A DNA stretch of 64,000 bases from Megamerina dolium. Lineage: Eukaryota > Arthropoda > Insecta > Diptera > Megamerinidae. The notes under the pieces were generated by a model that saw nothing but the letters and a program-made list of their open reading frames with translations, made no database searches and was not told where the DNA came from. The translations under genes and the position numbers were made by a program. The stretch spans positions 20,428,334 through 20,492,333 of the forward strand of contig OY978526.1 of NCBI GenBank assembly GCA_963854835.1, written 5' to 3'. This document shows positions 1 through 12,500 of the stretch, in pieces (positions within the stretch are counted from its first letter, which is position 1; each line of letters starts with the position of its first letter).

Positions 1-440
1 TAATTCAGCCTACAGTGCCCTGTTAATAATTCCGTAATCATTCGCAAGTTGTTCTTCGTTAAATTCATACAGTCCTCGTAGCGTTTTAGGTTGTATGTTC
101 CTTTTTGTCTATCCTCTTTTTCCCAAATGATACGGAAGATGTTACCCGATCCTAATCCACAAAATGGTTCGGGCCCTACAAATGGAGTTGATGCCCCTTT
201 CCTGGCAAGCTTATCTGCCATTTCGTTACCATTGATCCCTATATGCCCCAGAATCCATAGAATCCACACCTAATTGAGTTGGCCCAGGATCAGTTCAGTT
301 TTTCAATGCACTCACTCACTCCATCACCAGTTTTGATGTAAGTTGGTGAGATTTGAGTGCTTTAATAGCTGCCTGGCTGTCACTCAGTATTGCTATTCTG
401 CATTTCCGACCCACCTTAATGTACATTACATTACCAGAAG
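1..440 (-). pseudogene. RNase H domain relic of a non-LTR retrotransposon
   Basis: On the minus strand, with several frame breaks, this stretch reads as the C-terminal RNase H domain of a LINE polyprotein. Near 370-390 a DSQAA-like motif is visible. Near 180-260 there is the IPGHIGINGNEMADKLARKG motif, which carries the conserved HxGxxGNExAD signature. Near 5-30 the reading ends in an LLTGHCRLN-like segment. In LINE families with an RNase H domain (I, R1 and related clades) these motifs occur in this order. The protein is disrupted by frameshifts and stops, and it runs off the left edge of the window, so the 3' end of the element is not seen. Upstream RT and endonuclease are absent between 440 and 2,280, so this is a 5'-truncated dead copy. 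Clade assignment below LINE with RNase H is not possible by eye. Confidence 0.75.
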
Positions 441-2280
441 AACAATGTAACGTACTAGTGGCAGTGTTACTTTGGCATGTTTACCATCCAAGGGTGCAGC
501 ATAGAGTACATCTAACAAATTATAGAATTGTGCAATAATGTTGTTGCTGCTGAGAACTGAACAATTGCTTTCATCATATATGTATGTACCTCTATCTACA
601 TATACATTCTCATATTAGATGCTCAATAAGAAGAATACATTTGATTGTATAATCAACATTTCAACACGCCATTTAGACACTACAGCATTTAAATGAATTC
701 ATGATGAAAATATGATATTACATTGCTTCATAAATATTTATAGCACGCACAGTGGAACAATATTCACACACGCATATTCAAATGCATTGATATGGAATAT
801 ATATAACAGACAATTTGAACAATTTCAAATATAATGGACTAATACTAAATTAAAGTATTTGTACATAATATATTCATAAGATTGGTGGTGGCAAACACCT
901 ATGAATTTCCCACGTTTCGTTAGTGTGACACAAATGATGTTTGAAACAAACAAAAATCCATTGAAACGATTGTCAAATTAACACAATCATTTCTATGAAT
1001 TGTCCCGAAGAAGTTGTTCAAATATAACACATAAATATGTTTATACAAATAATTTGATGTAATCTGAGCACATTCAGTAACCACATTCATTCATTCATTC
1101 ATTCATGCATCGCATTGTCGATATGCCATTTTACCAAAACATTTTGTTTGAATAAAATATCGAATCATACTACATAAATATTTAGTTGCATATACAGTTG
1201 ATCTCATTCATAAACATCAATTTTGATATGTGAGATGTCGATGCCACTTTTTATGGTGGATAATTGTACCAGCTTAAAGTGTAGTGGACAAATTTTTATA
1301 ACCAAACATAGACACCACCCAGTTACCATATAAAATTGTATATTGAGACATGAATTTAATATAAATTGACATGCTACAGATCGATGTCGTATCGTATAAT
1401 ATCGTACTCGTACATAGCATCGAATGCACCCTCATGCCATTTGATCCGTCCATACTCACTTAAGTGTGCATATATGGCATAAAACTATTAACAAATAATT
1501 TTCTATCCAAATACAATAGCACAATTTATGGTTTTAACCAAAATTGTAAATATATCCTTGTTTTTTATGTTCAAATTCTTTCGTATAATTGAGCAATTTT
1601 TTTTTTTTTTTTTTTTGCTACATAAAATTAATTTTTTATATATACGAAAAAAATGTAATAGGAAATACTCTAATGTAGCAGAGAATATTCTAAAAAAAAA
1701 ATTATTAAGTATATCCATTAATTCTCTACAAAAAAAAAATTCAGCTTAATTGTGAACGAATTTAATGTTCTCCATTATGACTGAATGCTTTCGCTGCATT
1801 AAATGAGCATTTGCTTCTTCCTCAATATTAATAATGTTTTTTTTTTTTGGGTTTTATGATTTTCAATTAATTTCATTGCATTCGCCTGCATTATAAGATC
1901 AGTAATTAAATTCCTTCTGGCCTCTGTTCATTTACCTTTGAGTACGCTCAAAGTACATCAGAAGAAAGTTAGTGGCTTCTAACTATCTTGCTATCGTCTG
2001 TGTGCAAACCAATTGTCTGTCTGCAGTGCAGTGTCTTAAATGTTTATGCATTAATTATGTTGTTGTGGTTGTTGTTGTTGTGGCAAAGAAGCAAAGAATA
2101 TAACACAATAGTCATAGTCAATTATTAATTCCACGCTTACTCTATGAGTGTACACTGTACATGTGGGTAATATTCATTTTCTATTATTTGTTATTATGAA
2201 TCATGTTCATATTATTAAACTAAACTTGAGTAATTGCTATAAATAATTTGTACAAATTATTCTTTGATTTTTATTCAAGT
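441..2280. other. AT-rich unique DNA, no gene seen
   Basis: I see no protein-coding or RNA gene here. The stretch is AT-rich, with long poly-T or poly-A runs near 1,600-1,620, 1,690 and 1,730. The small open frames in it are low-complexity and lack recognisable domains. It is consistent with intronic or intergenic fly DNA. Confidence 0.6.
1085..1106. repeat. (CATT)n microsatellite
   Basis: About five perfect tetranucleotide repeats (ATTC/CATT) are directly visible. No transposon end is recognisable next to it. Confidence 0.85.
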
Positions 2281-2755
2281 CTATTATGACTATAAAGGAT
2301 GGTTACGCTTTAGTGCAGTTATGATCAGAAGTTGTATGGGCTCTTTTAGCTCTTTACAACAAACACGATAGCCTTATGGCTCTTTAATAGCAAATATGAA
2401 ATACGAAGTATTGTCGCGTTTCCGATGTTTTGAAATGTTCCCATAAAATTATCATTTTTATGAAATATGCTCCCAACACTTTCAGGGCGCACCTTGAAAA
2501 GTCAAATGTATGACCGATCTCTGTTCACTTTTTCATTATTTTATATTCCGCCATATATACTTAGGCCTTATCTCTGCCGCTCAATGGGGGCACTCATAAA
2601 AAATGAACCTAAAAATACGTGAAAATCAACAAATAATTCGATAGCTGGCCAGAAACGAACCTGTATTTTAACAGCTCTGGGGAAAAGCATATGTAAGGCG
2701 AGCCACTAATAATTTTCCTTCCCAAATATTAATACCCAATATAACCATCTCCATC
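2280..2755 (-). repeat. Degenerate units of the ~160-bp GGGAGCTCCC-core family
   Basis: The stretch 2,440-2,680 contains the phrases typical of the minus-oriented repeat seen at 10.7-12.5 kb: a 'tgtatgaccgatctc' segment, a short C/G-rich core with 'aaaaaatgaac', and 'gaaaatcaacaaataattc'. The units are strongly diverged and only one or two are recognisable. The LINE relic that follows at 2,757 seems to sit inside or beside this array. Confidence 0.5.
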
Positions 2756-2756
2756 A

Positions 2757-3609
2757 GGCTGAAGCTCTCGGGATAGGAGAGCCCTGCAAGATACTAAACA
2801 ATCAGATACATACATCATCGAAGGCATGTATTTTGTCAGATAGCCAAGCGGCACTTCTGTCATTGATATCATCGATAACGAACTCAATAATCATAAGACA
2901 ATATAAGGACAAAATGGACATCACTCTCGTCTGGGTACCTAGTCACAGGAATATAGTAGGAAACGATAATGCGGACGAACTTGAAAGAAGGGGGGTAACT
3001 AACAGCGAATCCGAGTCGGTAACTGTTGGAAGCCCCCTTAGCGTCATCAAAAGAGAGCTCTACCTACAGTTTTGAAAGTAGGCAGAAACCAGGTGGTCAA
3101 GAACTCGCGCCTGTAAAATAACAAAAGCAACTTGACCTAAATACCATAGGTCAAGAACCGACGAATTGGTAAGAAAGAAAAGAACAGATATCTTCAGAAT
3201 CATCTCCACTATTACCGGTCACTGGCCGATAGGGGATCACGCAGAGCAAATAGGATGGCCTTACAACGACTGCAAACAAACTTGGCCTAAATACGATAAG
3301 TCAAGAACCGACGATTTGGTAAGAATGAAAATAACAGATATCTTCAGAATCACCTCCACTATTACCGGCCACTGGCCGATAGGGGATCATGCAGAGAAAA
3401 TGGGAAGGGCCTACAACGATAGAGGCCGAAACTGCAAACAAGAGGGATCCTAGGAGACGTTTTTCTACTATCTATGTGAGTGCCCAAGTCTGAGCGCTCC
3501 ACGGTATAGAACTCTAGGGAAATTCATAATGGATAGCCTAAATGAAATTGCTGGAAGAAAAATACACGAAATTAGCAGGTTTACTAACGGATCAAAATGG
3601 TTCGAATAG
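2757..3609 (+). pseudogene. RNase H / C-terminal relic of a second non-LTR retrotransposon
   Basis: An open frame from about 2,757 to a stop at 3,075 carries the RNase H motifs: LSDSQAALLSL near 2,833-2,865 and VWVPSHRNIVGNDNADELER near 2,930-2,990 (catalytic Asp and the His-x6-Asn-Ala-Asp pattern). After a stop, the frame beginning at 3,166 carries the LINE tail motif ITGHWPIGDHAE twice because of a 150-bp duplication. It then continues as YYLCECPSL-like Cys-rich residues and ends near SKWFE at about 3,609. In related LINEs this tail follows RNase H and holds a CCHC-like cluster. RT and endonuclease are missing, so this is a 5'-truncated, broken copy. It differs in sequence from the relic at the left edge of the window. 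Confidence 0.8.
3126..3426 (+). repeat. 150-bp in-frame tandem duplication inside the LINE relic
   Basis: Two copies start near 3,126 and 3,276 and differ at a limited number of positions. The offset is exactly 150 bp, for example tcaagaaccg at 3,151 and 3,301. Because 150 is a multiple of three, both copies read in the same frame. Confidence 0.85.
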
Positions 3610-3714
3610 ACCTCATTTCAATGGTTCCAGGAGTGGTGTAGCAAAATTGTGCTTTTCTGAGTGCTAATTGCGTTTCGGTTTCTGTCTACCCAAAAGCAAC
3701 CAACCAACCATCCC

Positions 3715-3950
3715 CAATATATATCCCCTAGGGTGGCTCCCCTACAAAATCAGAATTTTTTTTATAAAATTACCTCCCACCGCTCCCAAAGTGCCATTAA
3801 AGGGGGAGAATGAATTACTGACCTGCATTAATTTTTCATTATATAATACTTTCAATCATATTTTCCCTATGCCTTTATACACTTCAAATAGGCGTCCATA
3901 CAAAATGAATGAAAAACAAACAAAGAAAACCAACTCATATATTTTTAATG
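3715..3950 (-). repeat. Single diverged unit(s) of the ~160-bp family
   Basis: The segment has the 'ggtggctcccctacaaaat' core at about 3,731, then a second related junction near 3,890 ('ggcgtccatacaaaatgaatg'). The spacing is about 160 bp and both resemble the 10.7-12.5 kb array in the minus orientation. Confidence 0.6.
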
Positions 3951-3959
3951 CAATTCGAA

Positions 3960-5330
3960 GGTAGCGCAAGCATTTGTTGTTGTTGTAGTCCTCCAATAAT
4001 TTTAACGTTCGTCAGCGGTCTTCTTCTTTTTCGTGACCACACACAGAAAACAAGTTCTGGGCTGGTGCCGACGTATTCTATACATTCAATTAAGCCCAAA
4101 TCAACCATATATAACCCGTACATCTCATTGTTGTACCACTTTCCATGTGGTCAACAATGAGCAAGTCTGATTATGGAAACCATTTGGTTGTTTGAATTCG
4201 ATGCTTAAAATGCTTCGAATGTCTCTAAAGAATCGATATCTGAATATTTTGAAATCACAACTATCGCTTGTGTAGTTATTCGTTGTTGTTGTTGTTATTG
4301 CTCTTGGGCTCCTAGTATTTTTTTGCTTTGACAACTCTGCTTCTTCCATAAATGAAACCCTTTCAAAAAACCTATTAGAATATAGTAATGAATAGCATAG
4401 TTATGCATCACTTCATATGCTAAATTCTGAATTTATTCAAAAAAAAAAACAAATAAAAAAAAATTCCAATCAGTTAAATATCATCTAATATCCGTTACTT
4501 ATGGCTTAATCGCCATAAAATAATCATAAGGAATTGATGTACTTTAATATGATGTAGTGCTAAATTAAAGACCACCCATTGCTATACACACACACACGCA
4601 CACAGGTCGTTAGTAGGTAAACAATCTATGTAAATGGTGTGTTTTATTTAAATGAAAATACGAACATTTTTGTAGAATAGGCATGGCACATACTCGTACT
4701 GATTGTATGGCATTAATGCGGGATGTTGGCGAATTACACAGAAATTACTTGTAATATGTACACGTGTTCAATGGCCAAATTTTAACGGAAAGTTGTAGAA
4801 AAAGATAGATAAAGGGGGGAAAGGAAGAGAGATATTGCATTGCCACTGTAACCGTCACTTTTGCTGCAGTTCCAGCAATTCCTTGCATGCGCACAAGGAA
4901 TGCCATCAAACGGTCGATCCACTGAAGTGAAGCAATAGAAATTAATGTGGCCCATAATTTTGTTGTTATTACAATAGTATCAGAGAAAAAAGAAGGAAAA
5001 AGAAAAAGGCAAATCTACTTCCATATAAATTGCATTTTTTCTTTCTTCCTTCTTCTTCCATTTTTTTTTCTTTTTTTTTTTTATAAATCAAATTTTGTTT
5101 GGCTTTACTCTGTCGAGACCAAGTGTAAATACGAGCCACAACAAATTTGATTTTTATTCGTTTGTAATCCCAATGTACACAGTGATACGTAATCAACAGA
5201 AAAACCATGAAGAAAATCCAGCATATATGTCTGACTACTTATGTGTGTTCTATGGTGCCTACATTTCACCGTTAACATTTTCATTCATAGACCAACAATC
5301 AGACAGAGTATGAAAAATATGCTCATATGG
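3960..5330. other. No gene seen; AT-rich with short CA and poly-T runs
   Basis: There is no recognisable domain in any frame. It includes a short CA repeat near 4,586-4,604, poly-T tracts near 5,050-5,085, and a TTG run near 4,280. A more GC-rich stretch at 4,840-4,930 has no motif I can name. Confidence 0.55.
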
Positions 5331-5336
5331 CACATA

Positions 5337-5593
5337 CATTCTGTCAAATAAGTACCCGGAAACCGGAAATTCTCATTTTTAATTTTTCCTCTGAGAATAT
5401 TTCAAAAAAATTTTTTTCCCAGGTTGGCACAACTGTCAGCCTCTATTCTGTGAATTTTTATTGCTATGTGTCATTTATTTTGGTTACGGCATCATTAGGA
5501 ACAAGTGAACCTTTTGTGTGCGTTGCGATTTTTACTATGGATAAAAATATCGAAGAGTTTGTGAGAATTTCCGGGTACTTATTTGACAGAATG
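5337..5593 (+). mobile_element. Short TIR element, internal-deletion derivative of a mariner-like transposon
   Basis: Both ends carry the inverted repeat CATTCTGTCAAATAAGTACC, flanked by TA at 5,335-5,336 and 5,594-5,595, as expected for the Tc1/mariner superfamily. The interior matches the left ~230 bp of the element at 59,427-59,959, including the start of a transposase (MDKNIE at about 5,539). It then jumps directly to the right terminus, so almost the whole transposase is gone. At 257 bp it would be non-autonomous. A longer open frame spans it, but that is chance translation through the element. Confidence 0.85.
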
Positions 5594-5599
5594 TATACC

Positions 5600-6580
5600 T
5601 TAAGCTTGGCTCTCAGTCAGTTCATTTTAGCACGATATCAAATAGCTCATAAAATAGTAAATAAATAAATTCTTTAAGTTTAAAGTCAGTGTCTGCAAAT
5701 GTAACGTTCGATTCGAATACAGTTGTTGTGTAATGTTGTTGTTGAATGTGGTTGCATGGCTACGAGTCCATGTACTATGCCTCTCGTTCGTTCGTTGTCT
5801 GTGATTTTTTGTTGTCATTTTTGCATACGAATATATTCAGATTAGTCATATCAACGTAATGAACGTTCACAGAGCATAGCTGAAGATGCTATTTCAATTG
5901 ATGGTTTTTTTTTCAAAGTTTTTTTTTTTACTCTTTCAATAGTAGTAGGTAGTAGGTAGGTACATGCTATACATGGTCATGAGTATTTGTGTATAACACA
6001 ACATACAAAATGGTAACATCAAATTATATTCACACAAGTTTCAGAACAGAAATGGATTAAATTTATGGTTTTTACCATATAGATTGGATAAGAAATTTGT
6101 AAGGAATTGACTTTAGCTGCAAATAAATTTTTGACAAATCGCAAATAGGATTGGTCTCATTTACTTTCTTCAGAACTATTGCCATTTGAGAATGAAAAGG
6201 ATTATAAACATTTTAGAATTGGATCATCTTGATGTAAGTTTGTTGCTCGAGCTTGTATTATTGAATTGTCGTTATCAGGACCCCCGAAGATGTTCGATAA
6301 TTCAAGAAAAACTTGGAATGGATAATTTTGGCTCAATTAAGCCTTTTATTGAATATTTACAAATATTTGAGAATATTTCTTGTTCACAAAACGGATATGC
6401 CATATGAAATTTAAAGTCATTCTGTTCATAAATAAACATAGTCTTCATACAAAATCTTTATTTTTCAAACAATAAAATGCTTTTTTTTTTACTTTTTTCC
6501 ACCAACTTGATCAGGATATCAAAAAAAAAAAAGTCACTAAAATGCAATAAAATAAGATACAAGACAATATAATTACAATA
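5600..6580. other. No gene recognised
   Basis: The stretch is AT-rich, with poly-T runs near 5,905-5,930 and 6,480. A 73-codon open frame at 6,186-6,407 has no homology that I recognise, and no splice context or initiation context supports it. Confidence 0.5.
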
Positions 6581-7950
6581 TGGCACATCTTCCATGCAAT
6601 TTTCTTAATTTATTTAATAAAAGTGAAATTTTTTGTATGGCAACTATGTTGAATTCAAAACCAAATGACATCAAAATTTATGGTAAACACTATTTTTTGT
6701 TTAAAAAAATAAGCTACACAAAATTTCAGAATAATTCATTGCAAATTAATGGTAATTGTTATACAAATTTGTCGATTCCTTAAACAAAGAATGAACATAT
6801 TTGTATGGGAGCTATATTTATTTATATGCAAAATGACTTCAAATTTTATAGGGAGTACTATTTTGATTCAAAAATGAAATGTACACAGTTTCAAATTGAT
6901 GTATTGAAAAATAATGATATCTGTCATACAAATTTATCGATTGGATTACTAAATTTGAAAATTTTGTATGAAGACTATATTTATTCTTAAATGAAATACC
7001 ACCAAAATTGATGGAAAGTAATATTTTGTTTTAAAAATGAGCTGTACAAAGTTGAAGTACATTGCAATTGAAAAATAATTATACCTTTCATACAAATATA
7101 TCGATTTGTGCATATTTTGTATGGAGACTATATATATTTATGAATAAAATTACTTCAAAATTTTTAGTGGCAGCTGATTTTTTTGAAAAATAAGATATAC
7201 AAAGTTTCAGAATGTTGCATACACAAATAATGGTACCTTTCATACAAAATTTGAAGATTTTTGGCACATTTTGTATGGGGATTATGTATATTTATGAATA
7301 AAATTACTTGAAAATTTATAGTGGCTGCTGATTTGTTTGAAAAATAAGATATACAAAGTTTTAGAATGTTGCATACACAAATAATGGTACCTTTCATACA
7401 AAATTTGAAGATTTTTGCATATTTTGTATGGGGATTATGTATATTTATGAATAAAATTACTTGAAAATTTATAGTGGCTGCTGATTTGTTTAAAAAAAAA
7501 GATATACAAAGTTTTAGAATGTTGCATACACAAATAATGGTACCTTTCATACAAATTTGAAGATTTTTGCAATATTTTGTATGGAGATTATGTATATTTT
7601 TTTAACAAAATGATTTCGAAGTTTATAGTGGCTGCTGATTTATTTGAAAAATAAGACATACAAATTTTCAGAATGATGCATAGAAAAATAATGGTACTTT
7701 TCACACAAATTTGATGATTTTTGCAATATTTTGTATGGAGATTATGTATATTTTTGGAAAAAAATTGCTTCATAATTTATGAAAACTTCTATGTTGTTTA
7801 GAAAATAAACTGAACACAGTTTCAGAATGATAGATTGTAAAATAATGACATTTTTCATATATATTCGTAAAGTTTTTACAAAAAAAAAAAATTATAATTT
7901 TCTATGAAGACTATATTTATCAATTCACAAAATGATTTCAAATTTTTTGT
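6580..7950 (+). repeat. ~153-bp degenerate tandem array (about nine units)
   Basis: A unit of about 153 bp recurs. The phrase gtggctgctgattt or its variants starts near 7,167, 7,321, 7,474 and 7,627, and diverged units extend in both directions. Each unit also holds a TTTTGTATGG(G/A)RRCTAT core. The middle units (7,160-7,700) are clearly more similar to each other than the outer ones, which fits homogenisation of the centre of an array. Open frames here are translations of the repeat and carry no known domain. Confidence 0.85.
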
Positions 7951-10690
7951 GTAATACTATTTGGGACTAACAATAAAATTTTCAATATTTTTTATTTCAT
8001 GAAATCGTAGTCTTAATGGAGCAAAACAAATAATTTGCACGATCTAAATTCAATATGACGTAAAAATATAATCATCACCCTGTATTGTACTATTGTATAA
8101 TAAAATAAATAAAAAAAATAATAAATAAAATAAAATACATAGATGTGTGACATAATGAAAGTAATGAAATGGTAAATAAATTAGTAAAATCAATTTTAGC
8201 ATGGTTGAATAGGAAGGAATTTTATTACCATGTATCCGCATTGTTTACATTTAGATCATTTTTTTTTTTTTTGTTTAAATCAAACTCTTTATAATATTTA
8301 TTACTACCTATATTACAAATGTGCATTTAACCAAGAAATGGAAAAAGAAGTAAAAAATATAAGAAGCATTTGATTTTGGTGCTATTTTCATTAGCTCCAA
8401 AAAAAAAAATATAATAATAATAATTTTCTGTAAATTATTTATCATTTTATATGCTAACATTTTTATTATGTACATATCATCACATTAATAGTTAGTACAT
8501 GTGTCGAATTTAATTATGTAGTTAATATTATACAATACCATCATCAGCAATAACAACACACGTGCTTACTTATTTATAATTAAAAATTATTTGTATATAT
8601 TTTTTTCGCATTTATTATTATTATTTGTTTTTTTATTTTTTATTTTTCTTTTATTAATGAAATTTAATATTTTTGCAAGTTGTTTTTTTTTTTCGCATGC
8701 ACAGCACACAGCCACAGTGCAAATTTAATAAAAACTATATAAGACAGGCGTCGCAATTGTGGTTGCCATTTTAATTATTTATATTCTCAGACATTAGCAT
8801 ATGTGCATATACAATTTTAAAAACACATTAAGCTGACTCGAAAAAATTAAACTCCATATATTTTTGAAATATGTTAGTTTTCATTGAACATTCTTCGATT
8901 TGGACATGATGCTGAAAATGATGACATGATTTTGAAAAAAAAAAACGAAACAATTTTTTTTCAGGAATTCCATAAAATTGCAGCTAATTTAAGTGTCTTC
9001 ATACAAATTCGAACTATTCTAATATGTATAAAATATTTATTTTTTTTTTTTACTACAACTGCAAAACAGTTGGTGGTCAAACAACAAGTGTAATCAGTTA
9101 AAATGTTGATTTTACATATGCAACTGCAAATGTTATTATTTGTAATGGTAATAAACAGTATTTATTTGAAATAAGTTTTTACAATAACTTCTTAATATCT
9201 TAATTTATTTTACACCGATGTTTCAACAAAATTGCACAAAAAATTGCAATTTCTCATTAAATTACTTCCGTTGTTTGCTAGAGTTTTTCTATATGTTAGA
9301 GCATTCTTTAGAAATTCAACTAAATTATTTTTGTGTGAAAATTCTTTTTCCATTATTATGGATGACTTCCTCTTCAAATTGATATTATCATCAATCTTTT
9401 TGAAGGCAACTGGAAGCAACATTTTTTTTTTTTTTTTTGGATTGTTTTATTTTGTAGATTTACTATAATAGAAAGATTAATCTATGCATTTCTTAGATGA
9501 TTTTTCCTTCAATTTTATTACTCTTAAATATAATCATCTAAAAAGGAAGTCTCATCTTGCGATAATAAAAATTTCATTTTCATACTTCACATCATATAAA
9601 AAGAGAAAAAACATATGCATACTTTCATTCAATGTCAATGTGTACGCATATCGAATGGACATTCATCTTCATTACTGTAAACTTTTTGTGAAAATCTCTA
9701 TACACTCACAGTAGCACTGACTGGAAGCAATATACAGCAACATCCGTTCGTTGTCAGTGAAAGTATGAAATGTTATGCATTTAAATACAATACGAATGCG
9801 CGTATATAAAATTGCAATATTGTGCAATTTGGGTGCAATGCACGTTGTGAACTTGCATAAATAAAATTTTATTATACGATTGTTGTAGCATTTGTCATTA
9901 AACAATTGCGTTGCTTGTGGCATGAAAAAAATTAATGCATTTGCTATTAGGGGGAATAAATATAAAATATATCTGAACGAAATTTAAATGAATGAGAGAA
10001 AATTTATTACTATTAATTTTTGTCCATCTTTTTGCAATAAATGATAAAAAAAAAATTGCAGACACTTGTAAATATACATAGCTGTTATTTTTGAAACTGT
10101 ACAACATCATATTGACACAGTTGACAAACTGTGCTGTATGTACGTAAACTCAATGTGCAACACTTAAAATGCTACACGTTTTCATGATGCATCTGCAAGT
10201 GTAATTAATTACAACGATCGCAACTGCCACTGTCTGTTGTAATGCCATACTACAGTAATGCTTTTATTATACATAGTTGTGCTGCACGATGCACATTTCA
10301 TATCTCCGTGCATGTACTCGTACGATTGCATGCAACCAATTTTGGTACATCAATCATTCAACAATCAAAATCATTGAAAATTATTTATTTTATTCCAACT
10401 GAAAAATGAAAAATTAGTAAAGGGAGAAAAATATTAAATTATTCATTTAATCGTGAGTGTATACATGAGCGTGAGCACATGTAGATACTCGTACGTGTGC
10501 ATTTTTTGTGTGTGTTGTGTGTATGTGTGGTAGATAATATGTTGTTGCAACATGACAGTGACATGACAAAAATTTATGCGATGCGAATATTGTTATAGCA
10601 TATATGTATGTACACAATTGTTGTTGTTGTTATTACTATTTACGAATGTTGCATTCACAATTAGATTAGATTTTTCAATGAGGTTTACAC
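7950..10690. other. No gene seen; AT-rich unique DNA
   Basis: About 2.7 kb with many homopolymer runs (for example 8,258-8,270, 8,680-8,692 and 9,421-9,440) and no domain in any frame. Near 10,501-10,526 there is a short imperfect TG-rich run. Confidence 0.6.
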
Positions 10691-10699
10691 ATTTATGTA

Positions 10700-12500
10700 C
10701 ATTGGGGTGGGTTCAGTTTTAAAAAGGACTGTTTCAGTGAAAGATATACAATTAATTTCAATCATTTCAAGCATATTTTCGCCCAAAACCTTTAAATGAT
10801 CGACAACTATTCATATTTGATCTGTAACATTTTATCAAACATATCTTATCATTATCCGTCAGTGTGTCTGAGTAGTGTAGTAGTGATAAATATAACCAGG
10901 AATCGACCCTACAGCGATTCATTTTTCCACTCCAACATTTCTACTAAACATTCTTACATTCTATTTTGGCTCCTTAGGGTAGCTCCCCTATAAAATTAAC
11001 ATAAAAGCACTGGATAATGGACAAATATCCACATAACTGCTAGCGATTTATTCCTGAAACTGTAAAATGTATGACAGATCTCCATCAATTTTTATATTCG
11101 AACATTTTTGTGCTACATACTTAACCCTTATCTTCACCAGATAGCAGAACTCCCCAACAAAATAAACTAAAAAGCGCCCTAAAGTCGACAAACATCCATA
11201 TAACTGCTTAGGTATTGTTTCTGAAACTGTGAAATACTTACCGCCGATCTTCACTCGTTAAGGGGACTCCCCAACACAATGAACGAAAAAACACTTGAAA
11301 ATCGATAAATATTCACATACCTGCTCAGGCATCGTTCCTAAAGCTGTGAAATGTAAGATTGATACTCATAAATTTTTAATTCTTAGCATTACCTCCTTAC
11401 ATCCTCAACCCCTATGTTCACCCGTTAGGAGGGCTTCCCTACGAAATGAACGAACAAATACCCGAAAATCGACAAATATCCACATTGCCACCAATGATTC
11501 ATTCCTAGAGAAGTATGACTTACCTATATTAATGTGTACTCACCAAAATTTTTACATATATAACTAACCGTTAGAAGGGCTCCCCTATAAAATGAACTAT
11601 AAAGCGCCCTAAAATCGACAAATATCCACATTGCCACCAATGATTTATACCTAGAAAGGTGAAACCTATGACCGATGCCCATTAAGTTTTGCTGCTCTAC
11701 ATTTTTTCAATACATACTGAACCACTATTTTCACCCATTAGGTGTCATTCATTCATATGTGCCCATTACAACCCGTTATCGAGCTACCGCTGACCTCAGC
11801 AGCTCTCTCCAGGCGCCTCTGTTTTGCGCGCGCCTTCTCCAATGAGTTGCACCAAGCGCAGATAGGTTTTTCGCGATCTGGTCCTTCCATCGGAGACATG
11901 GCCTCCACCTGCGTCGTCATCCAAAGGCTTCAATTTCAAACACCTTTTTCGCCGAAACTTCTTCATCCAGACGCGCAACATGGCCTAGCCACCTCAGGTG
12001 CTGAATAGTGATGTCCTTGAGGTGGGCTCCCCTACAAAATAAAAAAGAATTACCATAAAATCGACAAATAGTCACCGGAATCTCACCCAAAACGATGAAA
12101 TGTATAACCGTTCCCCATTACTTTATCCTCAACAAAATTTCTTTCGATCATATTTACCATCTATTTGCACCTCTTAAGAAGGTTGCCATACAAAATGAAC
12201 ATTAAAACATCTGAAAATCAACAAACAACCTCATTGCTTCCCAAGAATCCTCTCTAGAGTATCGAAAGGTATGACAGACGCCATTAATTATTTTTTTTTT
12301 CTTTAAACTTCTCCAAGAAGCTCCCGAACAAAATTAACAAAAATTACCTAAAATCGACAGATAAGCCCATAATTGCTCAGGAATCATCCCTATAATGGTA
12401 AAATATATGACCGACCACCGTTAAAATTTCCACGCCAATATTTCCTTTGAATATGCTTACCCACCTCTCTCCACTTTTTATTGAGATTCCCTGATCTGAT
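10700..12500 (-). repeat. Degenerate ~160-bp tandem array, minus orientation
   Basis: Cores of the type gggctcccctataaaatgaac recur at about 10,974, 11,140, 11,256, 11,421, 11,569, 12,015, 12,175, 12,310 and 12,475. Most intervals are 135-165 bp. Between cores each unit has 'aaaatcgacaaatatccac', a variable 'attcctaga' block, 'gtatgaccgatctcc' and 'tttttcaacatacttacc'. Units are well diverged from each other, so the array is old. The long interval after 11,569 is explained by an RTE fragment inserted at 11,744-12,018. The reverse complement of these units matches the plus-oriented array at 21.9-23.4 kb. Confidence 0.8.
11744..12018 (-). pseudogene. 3' end of an RTE-like LINE inserted in the repeat array
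   Basis: This 275-bp island is much more GC-rich than its surroundings. On the minus strand it reads as the C-terminus of an RTE-like reverse transcriptase polyprotein. HLRWLGHVARLDEE is followed, after one stop, by LRWKDQIAKNLSALG and then NRGAWRELLRSA before the natural stop. These are the same landmarks seen in the RTE copies at 53.0 and 60.7 kb, but the sequence belongs to a different family. The 3' tail is a short AATGAATGA repeat, comparable to the AAGT-repeat tails of the other copies. It is a severely 5'-truncated insertion. No clear long target duplication is visible. Confidence 0.85.

Noticed and set aside
1503..1749. Small open frames on both strands around 1.5-1.75 kb
   Set aside because: They are made of poly-A/T and AT-rich codons (Phe, Lys, Ile, Asn runs) without domain content.
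5327..5668. A 113-codon frame across the 5.3-kb element
   Set aside because: It reads through both inverted repeats and into flank. Only a few residues are real transposase start.
6186..6407. A 73-codon open frame with ordinary-looking composition
   Set aside because: No family recognised, no splice or promoter context. Chance opening is the simpler explanation.
7164..7550. A 128-codon frame on the minus strand
   Set aside because: It is a translation of the 153-bp tandem units and contains the same peptide repeated.
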